Origin: Verrucomicrobiota bacterium
Lineage (GTDB): Bacteria > Verrucomicrobiota > Verrucomicrobiia > Opitutales > Opitutaceae
Length of the DNA: 12,552 nucleotides
Reading direction: 5' to 3'
NCBI GenBank assembly: GCA_023426435.1
Contig: JAFAAS010000163.1
Coordinates: forward strand, 1 to 12,552
A program made the translations under genes and the position numbers. Shown here piece after piece: positions 6,619-12,552 of the stretch; within the stretch, counting starts at the first letter, position 1; each line of letters opens with the position of its first letter. The notes under the pieces were generated by a model. The model made no database searches. It was not told the DNA's origin and saw only the letters and a program-made list of their open reading frames with translations.

Positions 6619-8575
6619 ATTTCCGCGCGCCTTGCAGGAAGGAAGCGTGCGCGAGGTAGAAGTCGAGCAGGTGGGCGGCGCTGCGGGACCAGGAGAATTC
6701 GCGGGCGGAGAAGGCGAGGGCGCCGCCGGCGAGACGGCGGGCGAGTGCGGGATCGCGGTGAAGTTCGAGCACGGCGTCGGCGACCGCGGTGGCGTCGGCT
6801 TGGGGGAGCACGTAGGCGTCTTCGCGGTGTTTTACGACGGTGCCGAGGTTCGTGTGGGGGAGGATGACGGGGCGACCGATCGCGAAGAACTCGGGAAGTT
6901 TGGAGGGGAAACGGAAATCGTTGAAGGCGCCGGGGAGGCCGGGTTGCACGAAGCAGTCGGCGAGGCGCATGAGCTCGGGCAGAAAGCGGTGCGCTGAAAC
7001 ATGTCCGAGGTGCAACAGATGCGAACCGATTTCGCGGGTGGCGGATTCCATCAGCGCGGGATCGTCGCGGCCGGTGCGGATCAGGAAAGTGCGACGGCCG
7101 CGGCGATTGAGGAGGGCTACGGCGCGGTAGAGCTCGGAAACCTCGGCGGCGTTGGCGGCGTGGACGTTGCCGTGGTAGAAAAGAACGGTGGCGTCAGGCG
7201 CGATGCCGAGCGAAGCGCGTAGAGCGGGATCGGGATCGCGCGGGCCGAAGAGCGTGGGATCGGCGGCGGGCCAGAAGGTGAGATGCGGAACGCCGGGCGG
7301 GACGAGTTCGGCGAGTTTTTCGACGATCGTGGTGACGCCGGCGGAGCGGCGAAGGAAATCGGCGGAGTGGCGCGGGTGCGAAAGATGCTCGGGGACGCGA
7401 GCGTCGAGTTCTGGGGGTGGAAGTTGGAGGAGTTCGGAGGTGGAAAGGCCGAGATGAGTTTCGAGAAGCGTCGGCTCGTGATCCTCGAGATGGATGAAGT
7501 GGGGAATCTGATACGCGGAGCAGATGCGTTCGGTGAAATGGCGGACGTTTTCGCGCGGCGTCCAGGCGTGGACGAAGGCGGGGCCGGCGTGATCGACGAA
7601 GTAGTCGGGTAGGTTTTCCCATTCGTCGAACTCGAGGGCCATGAAGCGGGCGCGCGGGAGGGCGGTGACGGTTTCCTTGTGCGAGGGCCCGGCGACGACG
7701 CAGTCGTAGCCGCGAGCGATCAGTTCGTGGGCGAGCGCGGCGACATGGAGTGCGCTGTTGCAGGTGAAATCGCCGTAGAGTGCGAAAAGGATATTGCGCG
7801 GGCCGGGCGGTGGGAGCGCGCGTGTCGGAGTCGCGCGCGTGGAGCGAGCGGGGGCGGACGGAACGGTGAGCGGGGTGCGGACGCTGGCGAAAGGGGAGTT
7901 GCGCGGGGCGTTGCCATCGCGGATGTCGCCGCGGAGAGAGGATTCGAGGAAGTAGTTGCGACCGCAGGTAGTTTCGGCGCGGAGACGGAGTTTGCCGGCG
8001 CCGCGCGGGAGGTTTTCGGAGGTGATGAAGCCGGCCTGGAGGGCGACGGGGTGTTGAGGAAAGAGTTGGCCGACGTCGGGCCGCGGGAGATCGCGATCGC
8101 AAGCGACCTCGGTGTTGCCGAAGCGGAGCGCGAGATCGGCGAGCCTGAATTCGGGATGAAAGGCCCAGCCGGCGACGCGCGCGGGTTGGTGGATGACGGT
8201 TTCGGGCGGCGGATTCTCGAAGGCGCCGAGCAGCGGATGGGAAGCGACGGGGATCGCGAGCGTGCGAACGTGTATCCAGTTTTTGGTGTCAATCGATGCT
8301 TCAAGAGCGCCGAGATGGAGTCCGAAAGGGAGATGGCAGAGGAAACGGAAGCCGCTGTGGAGCGCGTGAGGATCGTTGGGGAAGGCGGCGGCGACGTCGG
8401 GGCGGTCGGAGGTGGCTTCGGGAGCGAAGGTGTTTTCGCCGAGGCGAAGGCGGACGCGGGTGCGGTCGGGCGCGTTGAGGATCAGGGCCCAGCCCTCGAG
8501 GCGGAAGTAGCCTTCCGCCGGATGGAACGGGTGCGGCGTTTCGAGGCCGTGGCGGATTTCGCCGGGTGCGGGCAT
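6617..8575 (-). CDS. GT4-type glycosyltransferase with duplicated N-terminal domain
   Basis: This 652-residue protein has three parts. Residues 24-110 and 127-213 are two copies of one domain: both have a GWA motif, then RPDV, then FPxxP and GF at matching spacing. A Pro/Ala/Arg-rich linker (about 214-258) leads to a GT-B glycosyltransferase region (about 260-652). That region begins NILFALYGDFTCNSALH and later shows GNVHAAN and FNDFRFPSKLPEFFAIGRPVI (partly cited), the nucleotide-sugar-binding segment of GT4-like enzymes. The first Glu of the common EX7E pattern is not at its usual place, while the second is kept in LPEFF. I chose ATG 8575 because GAAGG lies 7 nt upstream and the gene starts 2 nt after the coiled-coil gene; ATG 8608 would overlap that gene. 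No signal peptide or membrane segment is seen, so it is probably cytoplasmic. Donor and acceptor cannot be told. Confidence 0.88.
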   Translation of the reverse strand: MPAPGEIRHGLETPHPFHPAEGYFRLEGWALILNAPDRTRVRLRLGENTFAPEATSDRPDVAAAFPNDPHALHSGFRFLCHLPFGLHLGALEASIDTKNWIHVRTLAIPVASHPLLGAFENPPPETVIHQPARVAGWAFHPEFRLADLALRFGNTEVACDRDLPRPDVGQLFPQHPVALQAGFITSENLPRGAGKLRLRAETTCGRNYFLESSLRGDIRDGNAPRNSPFASVRTPLTVPSAPARSTRATPTRALPPPGPRNILFALYGDFTCNSALHVAALAHELIARGYDCVVAGPSHKETVTALPRARFMALEFDEWENLPDYFVDHAGPAFVHAWTPRENVRHFTERICSAYQIPHFIHLEDHEPTLLETHLGLSTSELLQLPPPELDARVPEHLSHPRHSADFLRRSAGVTTIVEKLAELVPPGVPHLTFWPAADPTLFGPRDPDPALRASLGIAPDATVLFYHGNVHAANAAEVSELYRAVALLNRRGRRTFLIRTGRDDPALMESATREIGSHLLHLGHVSAHRFLPELMRLADCFVQPGLPGAFNDFRFPSKLPEFFAIGRPVILPHTNLGTVVKHREDAYVLPQADATAVADAVLELHRDPALARRLAGGALAFSAREFSWSRSAAHLLDFYLAHASFLQGARK

Positions 8576-8577
8576 GG

Positions 8578-9234
8578 TCAGACCTTCGGGCCGAAAAGCG
8601 CGCGCCACGGACGGCCGAGGCGCCAGAGGGCGGAGGCGAAAATTTGGTTGAGGCGGCGACGCTCGTGGGCGAGGTCGGCGTCGCGATCGGCGAGCGTGCG
8701 TTCGGTGTCGGCGAGGCGGGCGCGCGTTGCGGCGAGATCGTCGGACGTTTGAGCGAGCGTGGCGGAGCGTGCGGCGAGTTCGGTGCGGGTGCGGGCGAGT
8801 TCGGCGGATTCGCGGGCGAGCGCTTCGCGGGTGAGGTTCAGGTCGCGCGCGTAGTCGCCGGCGACGCCGTGCATGCGCGAGATTTCCTGGTTCGCGGCGT
8901 CGAGTTTCGCGACGAGATCCTGGATGATGGTGTCGCGGGCCTTGGATTCGTTTTCGGCGGAGGCGAGGCGAGCGCGGAGATCGGCGATCTGGGCGTTGAG
9001 CGCGCGATCGAGCTCGGTGATGTAGTCGATCTTTTGTTCGAGGACGAGTTCGACGCGGGCGAGGATGGCGATGGCGTCGGCCTTGTCGGTTTCCTTTTCG
9101 AGGACGCGATCGTTGAGATCGAGGACGATGAGCTGGGTTTTGATCAGCTCTTCGCGGAGCAGGCGAATGAGCGCCTCCTGGTCGGAGGGCGGCGGGGCTG
9201 GAGAGGTTTCAGGATCGAGCGGCGCCGGGGTCAT
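8578..9234 (-). CDS. Coiled-coil protein of glycan locus, unknown function
   Basis: A 218-residue protein starts at ATG 9234. The frame is open further upstream but that section overlaps the flavoprotein gene and a repeat. After a Pro-rich N-terminus (1-18), residues 19-195 are almost wholly charged heptad-like helix with many Leu, Ala, Arg and Glu and no catalytic motif. The end, FASALWRLGRPWRALFGP (199-216), resembles the short aromatic/proline segment that often follows coiled coils in glycosyltransferases (SWRxTxPLR type). No signal peptide or membrane span is visible. The GT4 gene starts 2 nt after its stop, so the two proteins are probably made together and may form a complex, perhaps with the coiled coil as scaffold or length ruler. 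That function is inference; the coding call itself rests on the fit between gene boundaries and the composition. Confidence 0.8.
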   Translation of the reverse strand: MTPAPLDPETSPAPPPSDQEALIRLLREELIKTQLIVLDLNDRVLEKETDKADAIAILARVELVLEQKIDYITELDRALNAQIADLRARLASAENESKARDTIIQDLVAKLDAANQEISRMHGVAGDYARDLNLTREALARESAELARTRTELAARSATLAQTSDDLAATRARLADTERTLADRDADLAHERRRLNQIFASALWRLGRPWRALFGPKV

Positions 9235-9313
9235 GCGAGGAAGGAAACACGAGTTTGGCAGGAAATGCGCGAGGAATGTCGACGTGGCAGCAATGGATGG
9301 CGGGCGCACACGT

Positions 9314-9340
9314 GGATTCTTCGCTTCGATCAGAATGACA
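9314..9340. repeat. Dispersed-type repeat (minus-strand GTCATTCTGATCGAAG wording)
   Basis: The plus strand reads GGATTCTTCGCTTCGATC followed by AGAATGACA. ATTCT (9316-9320) and AGAAT (9332-9336) form the ends of a small hairpin. From memory, nearly the same wording (with GAGCGAAGCGAAGAA) recurs as an intergenic repeat in several phyla. Its copy number in this genome cannot be judged here. It lies in the 179-nt gap between the flavoprotein and coiled-coil genes, where no further gene is seen. Confidence 0.5.
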
Positions 9341-9380
9341 AACTGAAACTGCAGGGCCGGATGATCGAGCGGGAGCGGAG

Positions 9381-9404
9381 CATCGCCTGCGAGCAGGCTC
9401 CTAC
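9381..9404 (-). repeat. REP-like hairpin F (GTAGG head, minus orientation)
   Basis: GCCTGC (9385-9390) and GCAGGC (9393-9398) are perfectly complementary around GA, followed by TCCTAC (9399-9404). On the minus strand the order is GTAGGA, stem, then GATG. This is close to the REP wording I know from Pseudomonas. It lies 9 nt after the stop of the flavoprotein gene. Confidence 0.75.
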
Positions 9405-9413
9405 AAGGAGGCG

Positions 9414-10808
9414 TTAGCGGCGGCCCCAGTTGGCGTTGGCGGTTTCGGGGAAGTGGACGGTGGTTTCCGGGATGCCGTGAACGAGGTAGTTCGCGAGCTC
9501 GACACCTTGCATGAGGCTGTGGTCCTGGTTGCTGACCTCGTATTTCCATGCGCCGAAACGGCCGCGGCTGAAGATGCGGAGTTTTTCGAGCGCGGGCAGG
9601 ACGGTGCGGAGGATGTCGTCGCGTTCGAGCGAAGGTGTCGGATAGCCGTGGTGCGCGCGATAGGTCCAGGTGGAGACGATTTCGCTGCGGTCGCGGATGA
9701 GTTGAGTGTTGAGGCAGCCCTGGATGGTGTCTTCGAGGAGACGCGAATGATCGACCGGTTTCGCGGGAGATTCGCTGGTTTCGGTCATCAGGGACCAGTG
9801 CGTGCGGATGTCGGGGACGTTGTTGGGGCTGTAGTTGGAGAACAGCGTCGTGCGATAAAATGGGCAGTCGGACTCGGGGAAATACATCCAGCACTTCGTG
9901 CGCAGCGCCTCGGACGGTTGGCCGCGGAGGCCGAGGCCGATGATGTTGGAGGAGGAATATTTCAGGCGCGCGGCGGCGTCGGCGAGCGGCGTATGAGCGG
10001 AGCCCAGCATGCGCGTGGCGACATCCAGGGGGAGCGTGTTGATGAGCGTATCGTAGCGGAACTCGGAGCCGTCGGTGCAGCGAACGAGGCGTTGCTGTGC
10101 GTCGATTTCGGATGCGGTCGTATTGAAGCGGAAACGCTCGCGGGCAATGAGGTCAGCGACGCTGCGCCAGATGGCGCCGGTGCCGCCGTGCTTCGGGAAT
10201 TGAAACGTGTTGTTCGGGCCCCAGGAGAGATCGTCGAGATCGAAGAGGATGTTCTTGGTGACGCGGCGAAGATCGGTGACGGCGACGCGTTCGCCGACCC
10301 AATGGTGGGCCATCTGCTCCGGCGGGTAGGCCCAGACCTTGAAGTTGTAGGGGAGCATGAACACTTCGGCGAGGCCGGGGCCGAAGCGGGAGAGAATCCA
10401 TTCGCGGAAATTGGCGGGGCGGGTGGCGGCCGAGGTATTGGCGGTGATGATACCCTCGAGGCAGCGCCACATCGTTTCCTTGGAGAGGTAGCGGATGTTG
10501 TTTTGGACGGGATAGGGGACGAAGCGGTTTTCCATCCAGGCCCAGGACTCGCGCTGGTGGGTGAGCCAGCCGTCGGCGCCGAGCGCGCGCTGCATGAGCT
10601 CGTCGAAGTAGCGGTAGTGGGAAAATTGGACGTGTCCGCCGATGTCCCAGGTGAACCCTTTTTCGTCGGTGAAACTCGCGGCGAGGCCGCCGGGGTGATC
10701 GGATTGTTCGAGAATCAGGAAATCGGATACGCCGAGTTCCTTGAGACGGTAGGCGGCGCCGAGGCCGGTGGGGCCGGCTCCGAGAATGAGAAAACGGTGC
10801 GACGACAT
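9414..10808 (-). CDS. FAD-dependent amine-oxidase family protein, UDP-galactopyranose-mutase-like
   Basis: A 464-residue soluble flavoprotein. The N-terminus is a classic dinucleotide-binding Rossmann fold: FLILGAGPTGLGAAYRL (6-22) with GxGxxG at 10-15, the acidic ribose-binding residue E34 and HPGGLAAS at 38-45. GFTWDIGGHVQFSHYRYFDE and FVPYPVQNNIRYL (97-108) resemble the substrate region of UDP-galactopyranose mutase relatives, and the C-terminal GRFGAWKYEVSNQDHSLMQG fits the second FAD contact of the amine-oxidase clan. The canonical UGM motifs are not fully matched, so protoporphyrinogen-oxidase-like is the safer family name. Sitting among glycosyltransferases it may rearrange or oxidise a sugar or lipid intermediate. 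The start is 4 nt after the upstream glycosyltransferase stop, without a clear Shine-Dalgarno site, which suggests coupling. Confidence 0.88.
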   Translation of the reverse strand: MSSHRFLILGAGPTGLGAAYRLKELGVSDFLILEQSDHPGGLAASFTDEKGFTWDIGGHVQFSHYRYFDELMQRALGADGWLTHQRESWAWMENRFVPYPVQNNIRYLSKETMWRCLEGIITANTSAATRPANFREWILSRFGPGLAEVFMLPYNFKVWAYPPEQMAHHWVGERVAVTDLRRVTKNILFDLDDLSWGPNNTFQFPKHGGTGAIWRSVADLIARERFRFNTTASEIDAQQRLVRCTDGSEFRYDTLINTLPLDVATRMLGSAHTPLADAAARLKYSSSNIIGLGLRGQPSEALRTKCWMYFPESDCPFYRTTLFSNYSPNNVPDIRTHWSLMTETSESPAKPVDHSRLLEDTIQGCLNTQLIRDRSEIVSTWTYRAHHGYPTPSLERDDILRTVLPALEKLRIFSRGRFGAWKYEVSNQDHSLMQGVELANYLVHGIPETTVHFPETANANWGRR

Positions 10809-10812
10809 CGGA

Positions 10813-11586
10813 TCAGACGGCGGGAGTGAGGACGGCGGATTTCACGCGGGGAGCGTGGTCGTTGAGGATTTGTTGAAAGCGCCAGAGCTCGCCGACGCAG
10901 CGGAAGCAGACGCGGATGAGTTTCCAGCGGACGATGGAAACGGTGCCGGTTTTGCGGTCCTCGTGGGAGACAGGCAGGTGCATGAGGTCGGCGTCGATGC
11001 GGGCGCCGAGGACGGCGAGGAAAATGTTAGGCGCGAACGTGTCGGGCGGGATGATCGCGAGCGCTTGTGCGAGGAAATCGGTGCGAAGGAGGCGGAAGGG
11101 GACGTTGGAGTCCTTGAGGTAGCGGCCGTAGAGCGCGAGGAGAACGACGCGGAGAATGCGCGTGATGACGAGGCGATGAAGGGCGTCATTACGGACCGAG
11201 CGGTAGCCGAGAATGCAGGGCGATTCGTGGCGGCGGGACCAGAGTGCGGAGAAGTCGGCGGGTTTGAACTGGTCGTCGGAATCGACGTGGAAAACGAAGT
11301 CAGGCGAGCGTGCGACGGCTTCGCGGTAGGCGCGGAGGAGTGCGCCGCCGTGGCCGGAGTTTTTTTGGTGGATGACGATGAGGCGCGGTTCGGTGGCGGC
11401 GAGTTGGTCGAGGAGTTGGCCGGTTTTGTCGCGGGAGCCGTCGTTGACGACGACGAGGCGGAAGTTGTGGTCGAAGAGCCGGGCGAATTCGTCGCGCCAC
11501 GCCGAAACGACCGGGACGATGCAGCCTTCCTCGTTGTAGGCGGGCATGACGAGGATGCAGGGGAGGGCGGACGGAGGCGGGGACAT
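10813..11586 (-). CDS. GT2 glycosyltransferase, dolichyl/polyprenyl-phosphate sugar transferase-like
   Basis: This 257-residue GT-A-fold enzyme should transfer a nucleotide-activated sugar, probably to a polyprenyl phosphate lipid. It shows LVMPAYNEEG (12-21), VVVNDGSRDKT (45-55), a GHGGALLRAYREA donor-site region (78-90) and the metal-binding DSDDQF (102-107). These are the landmarks of the DPM1/DPG synthase branch of GT2. HEDRKTGTVS near residue 208 fits the conserved R-x-G-x-S segment. A hydrophobic stretch (about 139-156) may lie along the membrane, but no clear C-terminal membrane spans exist, unlike GtrB-type proteins. The flavoprotein gene follows after 4 nt. The preferred ATG 11586 has no strong ribosome site, and a 160-nt gap separates it from the next glycosyltransferase. 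Confidence 0.9.
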   Translation of the reverse strand: MSPPPSALPCILVMPAYNEEGCIVPVVSAWRDEFARLFDHNFRLVVVNDGSRDKTGQLLDQLAATEPRLIVIHQKNSGHGGALLRAYREAVARSPDFVFHVDSDDQFKPADFSALWSRRHESPCILGYRSVRNDALHRLVITRILRVVLLALYGRYLKDSNVPFRLLRTDFLAQALAIIPPDTFAPNIFLAVLGARIDADLMHLPVSHEDRKTGTVSIVRWKLIRVCFRCVGELWRFQQILNDHAPRVKSAVLTPAV

Positions 11587-11687
11587 TCGCGAAGGAATGG
11601 CGACGGTGAGGTGAGGCGCTCAGGTTGCCAAGACGTTTGCGGTCTCAGCGCGCATGTTCCATGCACCGGGGGATAACCATGCGCCGT

Positions 11688-11714
11688 GTAGGGCCGACTT
11701 TGTCGGGGCTAACC
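11688..11714 (+). repeat. REP-like hairpin G (GTAGG head, plus orientation)
   Basis: GTAGG at 11688-11692 is followed by GCCGAC (11693-11698), a TTT loop and GTCGG (11702-11706), with an extra G before the outer GC pair. It lies in the 160-nt gap between the two GT2 genes, 33 nt after the stop of the edge gene in its direction of transcription. That gap also has a small GCATG (11652-11656)/CATGC (11660-11664) hairpin and no gene. Confidence 0.65.
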
Positions 11715-11746
11715 GAACAAAGCTGCTCTGCGGGTCTGACGAGGGG

Positions 11747-12552
11747 TCAGCGCGAGCGGATCCCGAGGCTGCGCCAGAGGAGTTCGATCCGGGCGCTGTG
11801 GCGGAGATAGCGCAGGAGGCGTGGGTGGTTTTCCAGTTCGGCCGGAGAAATCTGGCGGCCGAAGGTGCGCGCGCGGAGAGCGTCGATTTCCTGCTGGCCG
11901 ATGGAGGAGATTTGCGCGGAGGTTTTTTGGGCGGAGTGGACGCGGAAGCAGGCGAGGAAATAGGGAACGCGAACGATGTTGGCGCCGACGGCTTGGAAGC
12001 GGAGAAGAAGGTCCCAATCGAGAGCGAACTGGAAGGACGGGTCGATTCCGCCGACGCGATCCCAGAGGCGACGACGCCAGAAAAGAGTTTCCTGGGGAAC
12101 GAAGTCGTTGAGGCGAAGAGTTTCGGGATCGTGCGGCGGGAGGAACCAGCGGCCGATTTCGCGGGAGTTTTCGTCGACGACGATGCGATGGCCGTAGAGC
12201 ACGTCGACGTCGGGGTGCGTGGCGAAATAGTGGGCGACGTAGGCGAGGGTGCCGGGGAGGTAGAAGTCGTCGGAGTTGATCCACGCCATGAGATCGTCGG
12301 GCGCGCCGGAGGTTTTGGCGAATGCGCGACGAATGGCGTCGGCTTGGCCCGAGTCGGATTCGGAGGCGAAGGCGTGGAGGCGATCGGCGTGGCGGTTGAT
12401 GAGATCAACGCTGCCGTCGGTCGATGCGCCGTCCTGCACGACGTAGTCGCAGGCGATCGACTGATCGAGAACGCTACGGAGGGTTTCTTCGATGAAAGCG
12501 GCGTGTTGGAAGGACGGCGTGACGATCGCGAGACGCGGGAGCGGCTGTGGCG
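11747..12552 (-). CDS. GT2 glycosyltransferase, N-terminus cut by the window edge
   Basis: The frame stays open through the right edge, so the start is outside the window; a GTG at 12439 lies inside the catalytic domain and is not the start. The visible 267 residues begin near PRLAIVTPSFQHAAFIEETL, continue with YVVQDGASTDGSVDLI and SESDSGQADAIRRAF, and reach the metal-binding WINSDDFYLPGTL. FVPQETLFWRRRLWDRVGGI and FALDWDLLLRF form the acceptor-side part. This set is typical of GT2 enzymes in O-antigen and exopolysaccharide loci that extend surface glycans from nucleotide sugars. No membrane segment is seen. Substrate cannot be predicted. It is the most upstream visible gene of the minus-strand glycan cluster. 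Confidence 0.92.
   Translation of the reverse strand, partial: PQPLPRLAIVTPSFQHAAFIEETLRSVLDQSIACDYVVQDGASTDGSVDLINRHADRLHAFASESDSGQADAIRRAFAKTSGAPDDLMAWINSDDFYLPGTLAYVAHYFATHPDVDVLYGHRIVVDENSREIGRWFLPPHDPETLRLNDFVPQETLFWRRRLWDRVGGIDPSFQFALDWDLLLRFQAVGANIVRVPYFLACFRVHSAQKTSAQISSIGQQEIDALRARTFGRQISPAELENHPRLLRYLRHSARIELLWRSLGIRSR

Noticed and set aside
7679..8752. Long plus-strand frame opposite the GT4 gene
   Set aside because: Its Gly/Ala/Glu/Arg-rich composition has no recognisable fold, and the minus-strand reading has clear glycosyltransferase motifs and a duplicated domain.
9235..9894. N-terminal extension of the coiled-coil frame upstream of ATG 9234
   Set aside because: It overlaps the flavoprotein gene and two repeats and reads as Arg/His/Pro-rich noise, so the gene is taken to start at 9234.
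9453..10829. Plus-strand frame of about 458 codons opposite the flavoprotein gene
   Set aside because: It is a shadow frame; the minus strand encodes a Rossmann flavoprotein with GxGxxG and conserved C-terminal motif.

Overview
This is a GC-rich, densely coding bacterial chromosome segment. The protein set (long-form HisG, AguB and AguA, a six-domain ribosomal protein S1), the G/C-ending codons and the many small GTAG-headed palindromes between genes are compatible with Verrucomicrobiota, perhaps an Opitutaceae-like organism. That placement is inference from protein style; the window contains no rRNA or other taxonomic marker.

Left part (1-4637). An OmpR-type response regulator (81-833, minus) is divergent from a plus-strand run of hisG (960-1859), aguB (1863-2810) and aguA (2889-3977). 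hisG and aguB are 3 nt apart. AguA and AguB together convert agmatine to N-carbamoylputrescine and then to putrescine, so one transcript may carry the committed step of histidine synthesis plus the last two steps of putrescine synthesis. aguA lies between two palindromic repeats: its likely GTG start is inside the first and its C-terminal codons and stop are inside the second. A small probable lipoprotein follows (4164-4637).

Middle (4638-6618). rpsA (4834-6507) encodes a 557-residue S1 with six S1 domains. It lies behind a leader with two small hairpins and no Shine-Dalgarno sequence. It ends in a facing pair of REP-like hairpins and a clear intrinsic terminator.

Right part (6617-12552). 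All genes are on the minus strand and convergent with rpsA. In transcription order they are a GT2 glycosyltransferase cut by the window edge, a second GT2 (dolichyl-phosphate-mannose-synthase-like), an FAD-dependent amine-oxidase/UDP-galactopyranose-mutase-like flavoprotein, a coiled-coil protein, and a GT4-type glycosyltransferase with a duplicated N-terminal domain. This looks like part of a cell-surface polysaccharide or glycan locus.

Across the window, short hairpins headed by GTAG or GTGG (REP style) sit in most intergenic gaps, with different stem sequences. Two longer dispersed-type repeats and a palindrome at the aguA end accompany them. No transposase, tRNA, rRNA or CRISPR array was seen. 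The most unusual items are the REP-like family, the repeat-bounded aguA, and the duplicated domain fused to the GT4 enzyme.
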